Source: Viscum album
Lineage: Eukaryota; Streptophyta; Magnoliopsida; Santalales; Viscaceae
DNA length: 64,000 nt
Assembly (NCBI GenBank): GCA_963277665.1
Contig: OY728119.1
Location: 316,654,206-316,718,205, forward strand
Reading direction: 5' to 3'
Positions within the stretch are counted from its first letter, which is position 1, and every line of letters begins with the position of its first letter. This document shows positions 1-12,577 of this stretch, piece after piece. Both the position numbers and the translations under genes were made by a program. The notes under the pieces were generated by a model. It ran no database searches. It was not told where the DNA came from and saw only the letters and a program-made list of their open reading frames with translations.

Positions 1-3000
1 CTTGAACTTCAGCATAATATGGAAAAAATAAAATTAAATAATGTCACTTACTTACTCACATGGATATTCTAATAGTCAAATAATCACATGCAATATCAAT
101 AACCACTTTCATAATTATGGAATGCATAATGCCATACTATCATAACCACGTAGCTAAGGCCTCATGCCAAGACTAAAAATAAGATTTTGTCAAGGCCTCG
201 TGCCAAGACACTAGTTTGTCTTATGAGACCTACCGATGCGTCGAGGAGCTATAGCGGGATCCACCCGTCACTTATTAAGTCAAATGCATTCCTCATATGA
301 ACAGGTTTAAACATATCCTAAACCATAACATAATCATATCACATAAAACATTCATAAAGGAAACATAAAATTTCCACATTTCAATCACAAGATATCAATA
401 CAACACATTGATATAATAAAAACAAATTCAAAACCATTTTCAATACCAAAATTAAAGAAAAATAAAACTTTTTATTTATTTTTCATTACAAAATTTTATG
501 GCCTATAGAGGAAGTCGAAACACAAATAATGGTCACAGCGGCACAGAAGTCATTGTCGCCGCATACGTACGGCACGAAAAACATTCCTTTTTTTCATTTA
601 GTAAAATGCTTCATATAAAATAGATTCATTTTGAATAAACGTAAATGTCAAAGGGGTTTATACACCGTATAAAAGAAAGTTGTGTATAAAACCAAATATG
701 CCTCAATGAAAGGAGATTGAGATGAAGTCCTTAAAAAGATTATTTTTAAAATAAAATAGATCTATTATGTGTATTCACTATAAGTACACATAAAGAAAGT
801 ACAAATAAAAGATATGACATAATAATATCATGACATAATTTTAAAGTAGGAGATTAACCCCATGAATGGAAATTGGGTTAAGAAATTCCCTTACTTCGTG
901 TCTGACTTGACTCGATCATTATTTAACATCATGAATAATAAACTAGAGTTAATTTCTATTTACTTAAGAACCTTTTTCATGTTCATTATTCCTTTTATAT
1001 CAATTATTACCATGTTATGAACATTATGTAATTATTTAAGTTAATAACGGTCAATTTGTTGATCTTTGGTACTTGAGTCAAAAATAAACTTCTTATAATT
1101 ACAAGTTGTTCATGTGGTGAAATATCCACTATATCCAGAATTATATTCATGATGTAGATATCATATATATAATATATATCCAGTATATACATTCATTTAT
1201 TATATTACATAACATTTAGAGGTAATAAATGAAATGCACCATTCATGGAGACGGTAAGCCGTACATACGCATGAACGCTACTTTCATTTCTATTTCGTAT
1301 TTAATGGAATGAAATTATAATATTATAAAGGTGTATTATAATTCCAGTATAATATCATATATAATATCATTTACTCCATCCTTTATACATCCCACATATG
1401 GCATTAACGATTCCAATCACTTTGAGGGGGTGGTAGTCCACACTTCCTAAAATGAAATTATCGTGTTTACCCATAATGGAAATCATAAAGTATGACATAA
1501 ATGAGAAATAAATAAGCATAATGAAAACGTAAACATAATATATATATCATATATGAAAATAGTTTCATCAAAATGGCCTCCATTAGAGGTGTTATATGAG
1601 TGTTGAACAATCATCATTTCATGAGGCAGAAATTCGCCATCCACAGAAACAGTATGTTCTTTAACCATTAGATGTAGGTGTGTGTAAGTGTAGCTCGAAC
1701 CCTTCTTATAAAAACATCCTAGTATATTAAGGATACTTGTTTTGTTACAAAAGAAATGAATAAAAAGAGGTTAGGGGGTTGGAGAAGAAAAATAAAATAA
1801 AATAACACAAGAGAAGATATTACCTTAAAATCGGGTAACTCTTTTTGATTTGAGCCAATGGCTTCCTTGGGAAGAGTTCTGCCCAAAGTGAGGCTTCTAG
1901 GAGTAAGAGAGGGAAGTTGGGAGATTATTGGGGCAGAGTATGGATGAGCCAAATGGCTTGAAGGTGTGAATAAGGTGGTAGAGGTGTGGGCCTTTTATAA
2001 GAGGAGAGGAGGGGCACACTTGGAAAGATTGAAATGTTACATTATTATGAAATGATTTTCGGATTCTAAAGGTCCCACAATGATATATTTCTAGGCTAAG
2101 GTGATAAGGGTTATAAATAAACTCATCCAATAGGTTTTTGAAAAGTGTAAGACTTATATTTTACATTATCTTTTCATATTATTTAAATCGTTAATTAATG
2201 AGGTAATCGCTGCATCATCATGGTGTCATATATAATTAAATTTATTTAATGTCTAAAATATATAAATAAAATATCATGATGTATTAAATATTTTTATCTT
2301 TATAATTAATATTTATAGTCAAAAAAATGACTTGTATGACCCCATTTAAAAATTGTTTTAGTAAAACAACTCATTTTGTGTCATTTTTATTTTAACATTA
2401 AATAAAACGTTTTTAATGTCATTTTCCTACCAAAGTGGCTTCATGGGGTCCCCAAGTTGACCCATGGATTGTCTAGGTCGTCCATGACTCATACAATAGG
2501 GGTAGGACAAGTTTAAAGTTATTTTCATCTTTTTATAATATCATTTTTACCTTAAATTTCACTAATTACCTTTAATCGCGATTAATTAAACTTTAAAGTT
2601 ACTATTCACCAAAAATTATTTTTATCCCATTGAACCACATTTTACTTACTAATGAAAACCATGTATGTCAGATTTTTGAAAATCAAAACACATAAGTGGT
2701 AATGTTTCATTTAAACGAAAAATCAGTTTTTTAACTACCACTTAGTGGTTTCACTATTCATCAAAAATTGAAGTTTTTCAGAACAATGCCAAAATTTCAC
2801 CCTTAGCTATAATTGATATTCCGAATTCAAAAATTATTTCTATTTTAAAAAATTCCAAACATATAAGTTGCATTAATTAATTTGATAATTAATTCCCGCT
2901 ATCACAACAAGTAGCGTGTTATTGAGAAACAATATATATCAAAAGATTGACAATTGTTTATGTCCAATTTAAAAGTGAAATTAATTCTAATGACCACCAT

Positions 3001-3356
3001 TGGATAAAATGGTAAAAATATATTCTAATTATACTTTAAAACCACTCAATAGGATAATTTATCACTATAAATTATTTTTATTAAAAAAGTTGTTTTTAAG
3101 TATTTTTCACTATTCATAAAAAGATTGGAAGTTCTCAGAAAAATACCAAAAATTCAACATAGGATAATTTCAATATTCCGAATCCAAAAATGAAGTCCAT
3201 TTGGAAAGATAATGTTTATAAAATTTCAAAAATTAAGTATTACAATTCATAATGGCTACTTTGGTTGTGGTGTGTCTTTAGAACTCGAAGTTGCGTACAA
3301 TGCAAGCTATTACATTATTGAATGAGAAGCGTATCATGGAAACTCGGGGTGTTACA
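1..3356 (-). repeat. E1 3' LTR, truncated by window start
   Basis: Aligns along its whole length with 6341-9668. The right LTR begins 368 bases before that alignment, so about 370 bases of this copy lie outside the window. It ends on the plus strand with GTTACA at 3351-3356. It carries a TATA box (1991-2001), the three ~45-bp motifs (near 1640, 1430 and 1250) and the TATACAC/GTGTATA hairpin (659-688). Confidence 0.88.
1991..2001 (-). promoter_or_regulatory. E1 3' LTR TATA box
   Basis: Minus-strand CTTATAAAAGG preceded by a pyrimidine-rich stretch (GTGCCCCTCCTCTC). It sits at the same place in the other E1 LTR and in the E6 LTR, so it is very likely the element's core promoter. Confidence 0.7.
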
Positions 3357-3372
3357 TTCTCCACTCCATAAA
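3357..3372 (-). other. E1 polypurine tract
   Basis: Minus-strand ATGGAGTGGAGAA lies directly before the TGTAACACC start of the 3' LTR. This is the usual position of the plus-strand DNA primer in LTR elements. Two purine breaks suggest decay. Confidence 0.6.
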
Positions 3373-4400
3373 TAAATTGCATCCTCGCAATTTAAAATTT
3401 TTCTTTGAAAATAAGAGGTTGAAAATAGAAAATACCTTTGTGGAAAAACCCACATCAGAAATAAGTTTAATAAAAATATAACATTAAAATAAAGAAAGCG
3501 AGGTACAAAGGTCACCCGAGATAGCCCATACTAGGATTATATGAAAATATGGATATGGAATAAAAACAAACCAGTAAGGTCTGATGGAGAGTTGTAGAAA
3601 ATAGGATTAGGAGAAAGTTAACAATAAGAAAATCACAAACTTTTGATTGGTTAAACGATCATTGAATCCCCAGTTGGAAAAGTTAACTGGCAACATTTTT
3701 GTTTTATGTTACCCTTCATAATGTTGAGGAATTTATTTAAGAGATTTACTAAGAATGTAAGGAAGTATACTTACTTGTCGTGTAGACTTTCATTCTTCAA
3801 TAAATTTTTACCACAAACCCATCTTTCACTCCAAATGGTAACAACACTAAAAAATATTCTATTTATCCTAATTTTATAAGGTTCTAAATATTACCACATA
3901 CCATTTAGATTAGGAAAACTATTTTTTAATAACCAGGGACTTTCTATAGGCTAGTGGTAGGTAATAAAGGCCTGTCACACTATGGTTGTGGGTTAGATTC
4001 CTGCAGCTTTTTCCGACGTGATGGGTTATGCCCCACCCTGTAGGTTGTCCTTTTCCTAAAACTATAGTATTATAATATTCCAAAAATAATCTTCAGAAAT
4101 GTTTTAACCTTAAACAATACTATCCAAAGATCAACATAATCCATTCCAACCTTTATAGTTATCCAAAATACCTATGTCCAGTCTTTCTCTAAAAGGTCTC
4201 TAAATTCCAAAATCAATTGTAACATCAGATTCCCCAAACAAATTAAAGATTCTCTTTTTGTCACATACTAAAAATATGATTACCTTTATCATATTAAAAC
4301 CTTACTGAAACAACAAGTACTTCAGTGCAATCCTTATATATATCACATTATTCTTACAACCAGAATATAATCCTTGAGTCCAAAAGCACCAATAAATTAA
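3373..4400 (-). other. E1 non-coding internal 3' part
   Basis: Lies between the gag stop and the polypurine tract, where pol would sit in an autonomous relative. No protease, reverse transcriptase or integrase motif could be read on either strand. It holds one SINE-like segment (3935-4085); the rest is AT-rich and unassigned. The last bases before the polypurine tract resemble the usual tail after the integrase stop in related elements. Confidence 0.6.
3935..4085 (+). mobile_element. possible tRNA-derived SINE fragment
   Basis: A GC-richer island in AT-rich sequence. It holds a B-box-like GGTTAGATTCC at 3991-4001 (one mismatch to GGTTCGANTCC) and an A-box-like CTAGTGGTAGG at 3951-3961, about 40 bases upstream, as in a tRNA-like polymerase III promoter. 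Downstream it continues with GC-rich sequence and then a T-rich stretch. No target duplication was identified and the family is unknown. A chance match remains possible. Confidence 0.4.
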
Positions 4401-5468
4401 TTATTCCACTTCAACTGTAGTAATAGCATAAGATTGGCCTTGATCCCTTGGCCTTTTCTAAGGTAATTTTCCTTGACGCTTAGTACATTAATTTGCATAA
4501 TGCCCCATTTCCCTACAATTGTAGCATTCAACATTGAGAGCCTCTTTCTTTCCCTTGTAATCACGAGCCTGGTGACCTTTTTATCCACATTAATAACAAA
4601 CTCCCATTCCTTTTAGCCAGGTACCGGGGTGATTCTTCCCATCATTATTGCATAATGGAAAATCCTTCTTTCACTTTTTATCTTTATATGCCTCTTGTTC
4701 CACCATTCTCTTCTTCTCTTGCTTTACTTTATTGTCATAAGATTTAGAGAATTCTTTTTCTGTCTTGATAAAACATGCGACTATATCTTCGTACGTTGAC
4801 AAAGATTGTGATACTAGTGCTCGACGGAGAAAGGGTTTAAACCCAACAAAGAAACAATCAATATTACATCTTGGTTTACGTATATAATATGCAGCATGCC
4901 TCACTAACCTTGTAAAGTTAGCCTCATACTTTGTGACATTCTCATCCTCCTTATGCCTCAGACTCAGAAATTGCCTTTCCATATCTGCTCAATGGTCATG
5001 TGGAAAGTATTTCTCTAAGAAAATTTCTTTAAACTCCCTCCATTCAATACTTTATACTTCATCATCTTCCTTTGTGTTTTGAATCAGCGACCACCATTGA
5101 TCGGCATCTCCAGTGAGGCGGTAGACTGCCATGAAAACCTTCTCCCTTTCGCTACTCCCCAAGGAGTGGAATATTTTCTCTAAGGAGTTTATCCATTGCT
5201 CATCTACTAATGGATTTGTACCCCCATTAAATGTTGGTGGTTGTTGCCTCATGAAGCGGTCTAACATTGATCCTCCACGTTGTGGATCAGGGTGCTCCAT
5301 ACGAGTTAGGTTATTATTAATAACCTGAGTGAGTTGTCCCAGTATGGTAATAAGTTGATCAACACCAGTTGTATCTCTAGCTCGACAACAATTATCTTGA
5401 GCAGGAGGGAAATCCCTACACGGAGTGCATGCATTGATACGGTTTCCATTCCTCCCACTAGGTTCCAT
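4401..5468 (-). pseudogene. gag: E1 gag (capsid and nucleocapsid), decayed
   Basis: Begins at ATG 5468 (M-E-P-S-G-R-N-G). The N-terminal 139 residues are open and include the capsid signature FMRQQPPTFNGGTNPLVDEQW, then YRLTGDADQWW. After a stop the same frame continues at 4982 (MERQFLSLRHKEDENVTKYE, then the FTRL region and a motif ending EFSKSYD). Two CCHC zinc knuckles follow in a shifted frame: one near 4590-4550 with its last Cys changed to Tyr, and an intact CYNCREMGHYANxC at about 4525. The frame closes with TAA at 4401-4403. Stops near 5050 and 4990 and at least one frameshift make it inactive. Gag assembles the particle and packages element RNA. There is no fused pol. Confidence 0.85.
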
Positions 5469-5957
5469 TTCTAAATAATGGAATAAATTAGATTAGTTTA
5501 TGAATTAAAATACATAATTCCTTACTTGTAAAACACTTAACATAAATTGAACTATTTATGGATATAATCCATAATCATAAAAAGAAATGTTTTCTTTGAG
5601 GAAGTATATACTCATAACCCTTCATAATGGTTTGTAAGGAAAATGAGAATTATCCTAAGCATATCCCCCAGGAGTGTCCTAACCAAGAGTGCAACAATGC
5701 CCGTTGTCGTGCACCAGTTTCCGTTCGAGTCCAGCTCAAAGTGGTGTTTTTGGGTTTTACCCCTAGGTACATCTGTTCCAGGGCCGCCTCTACCTTCTCG
5801 TATCCAGATAGGGATGTATTGCTCGAACAAACTACAAAATCTCTACAATAACAAAATTCTAGCAAGTTCTTCAATACTAATTCTCAAAGTCTATCTTATG
5901 GCTATGCGCTCTAATCAGAGTTTATCTAAATCTAGCTTCCAAGGTTAGTACTAAACT
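5469..5957 (-). other. E1 leader between primer site and gag
   Basis: About 490 bases of untranslated leader. The block at 5640-5830 is recognisably shared with the leaders of E4 (50865-51010) and E5 (56480-56625). Short reading frames on both strands here overlap one another and match nothing known. Confidence 0.6.
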
Positions 5958-5970
5958 GCCTCTGATACCA
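5958..5970 (-). other. E1 primer binding site (tRNA-iMet type)
   Basis: Minus-strand TGGTATCAGAGGC, two bases after the LTR end at 5973. It matches the 3' end complement of plant initiator methionine tRNA with about one mismatch. This fixes the element's orientation. Confidence 0.9.
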
Positions 5971-5972
5971 AC

Positions 5973-8900
5973 TGTAACGCCCCGAACCCAGTTACCCAGA
6001 GTCGGTGCATTACTTCATAACATTGGAATGATCACAAAAGATCAAGTCTCTAAAGACCGATTTGTTTAGAAGCCTTGGAAACACTAGATACATTCATAAA
6101 TGTTACATTACATCATAAAGTGAAAAATCACAATAACATAGTCTCTATAGTCCACACTTCTATCCCCTTCAGAATATCCCTATATGTCATTCATAGAATA
6201 CTTCTTCACATCCTGGAAAATATTAAAACATTGAAAGGGGTGAGCTTAGATGCTCATTAAGGATAACAATATTGAAGAATCTTTCATAAATAAACATTAA
6301 CATTTAAGACAATGTATAATTAAAACAAAAGCCTTTTTAAACTTGAAATTCAGTATAATATGGAAAAAATAAAATTAAATAATGTCATTTACTTACTCAC
6401 ATGGATATTCTAATAGTCGAATAATCACATGAAATATCAATAACCACTTTCATAATGATGGAATGAATAATGCCAAACTATCATAACCATGTAGCCAAGG
6501 CCTCGCACCAAGACTACAAATTAGATTTTGTGAATGCCTCGTGCCAAGACACTAGTTTGTCTCATGAGACCTACCGATGCATCCAGGAGCTATAGCAGGC
6601 TCTACCCGTCACTTATTAAGTCCAATGCATTCCTCATATGAACAGGTTTAAACATATCGTAAAGGAAACATAAAATTTCCAAATTTCAATCACAAGATAT
6701 CAATAAAACACATTGATATAATAAAAACACTTTCAAAACCATTTTCAATACCAAAATTAAAGAAAATTAAAAAATTGTATTTATTTTTCATTAAAAAAAC
6801 GTTATGGCTTGTAGAGGAAGCCGAAACTCAAATAATGGTCACGGCGGTGGAGAAGTCGTTGTCGCCGCATACGTATGGCAAGAAAAACAATCCTTTTTTC
6901 ATTTATTAAAACGCTTCATATAAAAGATATTCCTTTTGAATAAACGTAAATGTTAAAGGGGTTTATACACCGTATAAAATAATGTTGTGTATAAAACCAA
7001 ATATGCCTCAATGAAAGGAGATTGAGACAAAGTCCTTACAAAGAACATTTTTAAAATAAAATAGATCTATTATGTGTATTCACTATAAGTACACATAAAG
7101 AAAGTAAAAATACAAGATATGACATAATAATATCATGACATAATTTGAAAGTAGGAGATGAACCCAAAGAATGGAAATTGGGTTAAGAAATTCCCTTACT
7201 TCGTGTCCGACTTGACTCGATCATTCTTTAACCTCCTGAATAATAAACTAGTTTTAATTTATATTTACTTAAGAACCTTTTTCATGTTAATTATTCCTTT
7301 TATAACACTTATTACCATGTTATTAACATTATGTAATTATTTAAGTTAATAACGGTCATTTTGTCGATCTTTGGTACTTGAGTAAAAAATAAACTTCTTA
7401 TAATTACAAGTTGTTCATGTGGTGAAATATCCATTATATCCAGAATTATATTCATGATGTATATATCATATATATATCATATATATCCAGTATATACATT
7501 CATTTATAATATTACATAACATTTACAGGTAAGATATGAAATTCACCGTTCATGGAGACGGTAAACCGTATGTACGCATGAATTCTAATTTCATTTCTAT
7601 TTTGTATTTAATGGAATAAAATCATAATAGTATAAAGGTGTATTATAATTACAGTATAATATCATATATAATATCATTTACTCTATCCTTTATACATCCC
7701 ACATATGGCATTAACGATTCAAATCACTTTGAGGGGCGGTAGTCCGCACTTCCTAAAATGAAATTATCGTGTTTACCTATAATGGAAATAATAAAGTATG
7801 ACATAAATGAGAAATACAGAAGCATAAGGAAAACATAGACATAATATATATATCATATATGAAAATAGTGTCATAAAAATGGCCACCATTAGAGGTGTTA
7901 TATGAGTGTAGAATAATCATCGTTTCATGAGGCAGAAATTCACCATCCAGAGAAATAGTATGTTCTTTAAGCATTAGATGTAGTTGTGTGTAAGTGTAGC
8001 TCGAATAATTCTTATAAAAACATCCTAGTATATGGAGGATACTGGTGTTGTTACAAAATAAATGAATAAAAATAGTTTAGGGGGTTGGAGAAGAAAAATA
8101 AAATAATAGAACACAAGAGAAGACATTACCTTAAAATCGGGTAACTCTTTTTGATTTGAGCCAATGGCTTCCTTGGGAAGAGTTATTCCCAAAGTGAGGC
8201 TTCTAGGAGTAAGAGAGGGAAGATGGAAGATTATTTGGGCAGAGGATGGCCAAGACAAATGGCTTGAAGGTGTGAATAAGGTGGTAGAGGTGGGGGCCTT
8301 TTATAAGAGGAGAGGAGGGGCACTCTTGGAATGATTGAAATGATACATTATTATGAAATGATTTTCGGATTCTAAAGATCCCATAATGATATATTTCTAG
8401 GATAAGGTGATAAGGGTTAGAAATATACTCATCCAATATGTTTTTGACAAGTTTAAGCCTTATCTTTTACATTATCTTTTCATATTATTTAAATCGTTAA
8501 TTAATGAGGTAATCGCTGCATCATCATGGTGTCATAAATAATTTAATTTATTTAATGTCTAAAATTTATAAATAAAATATCATGAGGTATGAAATCTTTT
8601 TATCTTTCTAATTAATATTTATAGTGAAAAGTGTGACTTGTATAACTCCGTTTAAAAATTGTTTTAGTAAAACAACTCATGTTTGTGACATTTTTATTTT
8701 AACATTAAATAAAACGTTTTTAATGTCATTTTCCTAACAAAGTGGCTCCATGGGGTCCCCAAGTTGACCCATGTATTTTCTTGGTCGGCCATGACTCATC
8801 CAATATGGTTAGGACAAGTTTAAATGTATTTTCATATTTTTATAATATCATTTTTACCTTAAATTTCACTAATTACCTTTAATCGCGATTAATTAAACTT

Positions 8901-9668
8901 AAAAGTTACTATTCACCAAAAATTATTTTTATCCCATTGAACCACATTTTACTTACTAATTACAACCATATATGTAGGATTTTTGAAAATCAAAACACAG
9001 AATTGGTAATTTTTCATTTAAACGAAAAATCAGTTTTTTAACTACCACTTAGTGGTTTCACTATTCATCAAAAATTGAAGTTTTTCAGAACAATGCCAAA
9101 ATTTCACCCTTAGCTATAATTGATCTTCTGAATTCATAAATGATGTATATTTTAAAAAATTACAAACATATATGTTTCATTAATTATTTTCATAATTAAT
9201 TCTAACGGTCACAACAAATAGCATGTTTTTGAGAAACAATATATATCAAAAGATTGACAATTGTTTATGTCCAATTTCAAAGTGAAATTAATTCTAATGA
9301 CCACTGTTGGAAAAAATGGTAAAAATATATTCTAATTATACTTTAAAACCACTCAATAGTATATTTTATCACTATAAATTATTTTTATTTTTAAAGTTGT
9401 TTTTATGTATTTTTCCCTATTCATAAAAAAATTGGATGTTCTCAGAAAAAATACCAAAAATTCAACATATGCTAATTTTGATATTCCGAATTCAAAAACA
9501 AAGTCCATTTGGCAAGATAAAATTTAAAAAATTTAAAAAATTAGGTATTACTATTCATAATGGATACTTTGATTGGTTGTGGTGTGTGTTTAGAACTCGA
9601 AGTGGCATACAATGCAAATTATTGCATTATTGAATGAGAAGTGTATCGTGGAAGCTCGGGGTGTTACA
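5973..9668 (-). repeat. E1 5' LTR (complete, 3696 bp)
   Basis: Bounded by TGTAAC (plus-strand 5973) and GTTACA (9663-9668), a terminal inverted repeat, with the primer site directly adjacent. The TATA box lies about 1.37 kb from the minus-strand start, so the transcribed R-U5 part would exceed 2 kb, unusually long. It contains the three ~45-bp CpG-bearing motifs (7916-7962, 7711-7760, 7535-7592), a conserved hairpin (6964-6993) and a CpG-rich block (about 6833-6885). Confidence 0.92.
8297..8307 (-). promoter_or_regulatory. E1 5' LTR TATA box
   Basis: Minus-strand CTTATAAAAGG within a block of about 50 bases that differs from the E6 promoter block by a single base. Transcription would run leftwards toward gag from about 30 bases downstream. 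Confidence 0.75.
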
Positions 9669-9832
9669 TCACTACTGGTGGAAACAGTCACCTTATTCAT
9701 CTTCATTTTCTCACTACTCATGGAAGGGATCCACTCACCGTTTATGGACTTGTAGTTCCCTTCATTATCTCTAATAAAATCTTCATCTTTAACTAGTGAT
9801 AGATGCTCTATTGATGTCCAACATTCACCCAC
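9669..9832 (-). pseudogene. unassigned reading-frame fragment cut by E1
   Basis: Minus-strand frame from 9832 (begins M-G-E-C-W-T-S) reads about 55 residues of non-repetitive, polar sequence, including a stretch ending NGEWIPSM, up to the E1 LTR border at 9668. It looks more protein-like than neighbouring frames but matches no family I recognise. A TATA-like element lies about 310 bases upstream (10143-10155), so it could be the start of a gene or element interrupted by E1. Confidence 0.3.
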
Positions 9833-10690
9833 AAATGAATATCACTTTACAGTAGGTGTTCCGGGAAACCCAAATTTTTATGCACAACCTTCACTGGGCC
9901 ATGCGCATAATTCCCTAATTTTTCATGAAATACACTTTTCATGCAACACCTCTCTTACACACAAACACTTCTTTTTCACACACCATAATTATTTTACATG
10001 CAGCCTTTTCTTTATGTGTATACACCTCTTTTACGTGCAGATTGGTCATTTACGCACAACTCCCTTTCATACTCCAATTTCACGCGCCTGAGCTCTGATA
10101 CTTTCTATGTCTTGAGAGAACTTATAATGAATATTTCAACTCATATTTATAGGAAAACTAAAACCATGTATGAAAAACCCTCCTTGAGCGCATAATCCTC
10201 TTCGAGTGAAAAAAATCACCTCTTCTGTGCAACACGGCATTTCACGCACTGCTCCAATATTTCGTGTACCATTAACCTTTGCCAATTTTGAGCTTTTGAT
10301 CTCGAAACATGTATTACGCAAAAAACCCCATTCCTATATTTCACGTAACACTCCATTATTTCACACCCCCTTTATTTTCCAAAAACACATCTCTCCATTT
10401 TTTGATTTTCAGGCCCAAAAATTTGGCAAACACTAGAAAACGGTGCCACCTTGTATCTGCTCTTTTGATACTACCTCCAGATCATCCATTCCATTGTTGA
10501 GGTTATTATATCAATCATGGATTATCAAAAACATATCTTGAACCCAAAAAATTACCATGTATTTCCCTTTTGTCCACAAAATGAACTTATAAACCCACCT
10601 TGTCAACAAACAAAACCTCGAGGCCCACTATGTCAGCAAAAACAACCAACCTGAAAATGTTTCAATGCTGCCTTGGGGGATTTTTTCCCA
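9833..10690. other. unassigned spacer with possible minus-strand promoter
   Basis: Between the fragment above and the Athila-like block. It has repeated short CACGCA/ACGTGCA-type words (about 9950-10260) and a minus-strand CCTATAAATATGAG at 10143-10155 that would fit a TATA box. From about 10510 a proline- and glutamine-rich frame runs into the gag remnant. No family is identified. Confidence 0.35.
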
Positions 10691-12060
10691 AAAAATTGAC
10701 ACTTCTTAGAGAAATTATTTCCTACTTCTCATACTACTTGTATTCAAAAGGAAATATGTGGTATCCTTCAATTCCTTAATGAATCACTCCATGAGTATTG
10801 GGAGAGGTTCAAAAAGCATATGGAAACATATCCACATCATCAAATCCCTGACCAACTCTTGAGGTAATACTTTTTTGAGGGGATATTGGATATAGAGAGA
10901 AATCCCATTGATGATGAAAGGTGGATTTCTCTTGTTGATAAAACTCCCACAGCTTCAAGAGATCTCATAATCAACATGGATAAAAACCCACAACAATTCT
11001 ATAATCAAGCACATGCTCAAAACAAACCCAAGATAGTCAATCGATAGAGCTGAACAAGAAGATAGAGTGGATGAGTGAACATACAGGTCTTTTGAGAAAA
11101 CTAACAGTGGCTTACAAATCCTCAACCTCACCTTCTCTAAAATCTCTATTACCTAAACCTATCAAGAATTGTGGAATATATAGGTCACATGCTCATCCAA
11201 CTACCACATGTCCACAACTTCAAGAGGAACCATTTGATTCATTCAGACCAACTGATCTCAATGAAGCATATTCGTAGAGGAACAAAAACCCTCAACATTT
11301 ATGTTAGTTTATTAGAAACTTCAACAAATGCCAATATGCACCCTTCTCTTCTACCTTTAACCCAGGCTTGGGGTATGGTAATCCCATTTCTTATCCCCCT
11401 CAATTCCTTCCTCAAAACCCAATCCAATTCCAATATGGTCAAGATGTTGGTAACTTCCAACAACCTTATCCTTTTGTTACTCAACCTAAATAAATATATC
11501 CTCTACTTTCTCCTCCTAGATTTCACTATGCAAATGAGCCTTGTCAATTCCCAACCCAATGCAATCACTTCCCTAAAAAACCAAATCAAGTTAATCTTAA
11601 TGCAGTACATGCCTCTTCTTCCAAGAAACCATGGGAAACCACTGTAGAAAATATTTCATCCTTCACCTGTTCTATCCTTAAAAATATTGAAACCCAAATT
11701 GGTCAACTTCAATCCTGCCTTAGCCTGCAGTAACCATCCAATTCTTCCCAACTCCTAGCTCAATTGTTACCCAACCCTAAGGGAAATGTAAGTGAAATTT
11801 CACTTATATTGGAAAAACAAATTTCCAAGCCTCCTGATGGATCCTCCAATGAACCTTTTTCTATTGATCTTAAAAATGAAAAGAACAAAAATCATGAAAA
11901 TGATCCTAAAGAAACTCCCTCACCTCTTTATATCCCAATAAAGAACCCAATTACATTTCCTCAAGCTATCTCTATGCCAAAGAAATCCTTTGAACCCAAT
12001 CCTGAAATGATTTAAATGTATAGAAGTTTTTAAGTCAACATTCCCCTCTTATATTCCATA
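10690..12060 (+). pseudogene. gag: Athila-like gag remnant, unit I
   Basis: Frames near 10739-10985 read CIQKEICGILQFLNESLHEY, followed by a WERFKK motif and then PHHQIPDQLL, the diagnostic Athila-type retrotransposon gag segment. A knuckle-like CGIYRSHAHPTTTCP follows in 11071-11277 (second Cys replaced by Tyr), then a proline/asparagine-rich region in shifted frames. A later piece (11764-12015) carries LLPNPKGNVSEISLI and a lysine-rich tail. The N-terminal half seen in unit II is absent. Several stops and frameshifts break it. Its order relative to the protease is the same as in unit II. Confidence 0.75.
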
Positions 12061-12149
12061 AAATAAATTTTTAAGTATGCCATGTTGTTTCAAGGAGTTG
12101 TGCACCCATAAGAGTCAACATAGGACAATTGAGAATGTTTCAACCTAGC

Positions 12150-12577
12150 AGTCCATACCCATGATGTTAAAAGACCCAAGGAAATTTATTGTTCCATTCC
12201 AAATAGGGAGTTACAACTTTGATAATGCACTCATTAACCTAAGAGCCTCAATAAATTTCATTCTAAAATCCATCTTCTCCAACCTTGGTTTAGGTACCTT
12301 ATATCCAATGGATGTTTTCATCCAGTTATCCAATCAAAGAACTACTAGTCCTGAGGGAATAATTGAGGATGTCCTTGTCTGATTCAATGCTCTTATCTTC
12401 CCCACTGACTTCTATGTCCCTTACATGGAAGTTGAGACAAATTCCTTCCAATCTCCTCTGATTCTAGGAAGACCATTCCTCGTGACATCTAAAACCAAAA
12501 TTGATTTCCATGCTAGAATCTTATCCATGGAATTTGGTGACCAACTAGTCAAGATCAATATTTTTCAATCCATGTGA
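12150..12577 (+). pseudogene. Athila-like aspartic protease remnant, unit I
   Basis: Frame 12161-12382 reads KDPRKFIVPFQIG, then the active-site region as INLRASINF, where family members have a D-L-G-A-S type motif. The catalytic Asp is therefore Asn here and the Gly is Arg. After an in-frame TGA at 12380-12382 the same frame continues with FPTDFYV and LILGRPFL, the C-terminal protease core, to a stop near 12576. The same TGA position is present in unit II. Retroviral-type proteases of this fold cut the Gag-Pol precursor; this copy would be dead even without the stop. Confidence 0.8.

Larger units (their letters stand above)
1..9668 (-). mobile_element. E1: gag-only long-LTR Ty3/gypsy element
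   Basis: Two long direct repeats (1-3356 and 5973-9668) flank a 2.6 kb internal part read on the minus strand. Minus-strand order is 5' LTR (9668 to 5973), tRNA-iMet-type primer site, leader, gag (5468 to 4401), non-coding 3' part, polypurine tract, 3' LTR (3356 to before base 1). LTR ends are TGTAAC...GTTACA. No protease, reverse transcriptase or integrase is present, so the element would have depended on a helper. In a hand comparison of about 180 aligned bases the LTRs differ at roughly 8%, implying an old insertion. The gag and the LTR architecture resemble E6 further right. The Tekay/Del-like assignment is inferred from relatives. Confidence 0.88.

Noticed and set aside
4397..4588. 63-residue minus-strand frame near the end of E1 gag
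   Set aside because: It is the off-frame reading of the zinc-knuckle region; the real frame reads CYNCREMGHYAN.
5612..5948. Several overlapping frames on both strands in the E1 leader
   Set aside because: They overlap one another, match no family, and lie between the primer site and gag.
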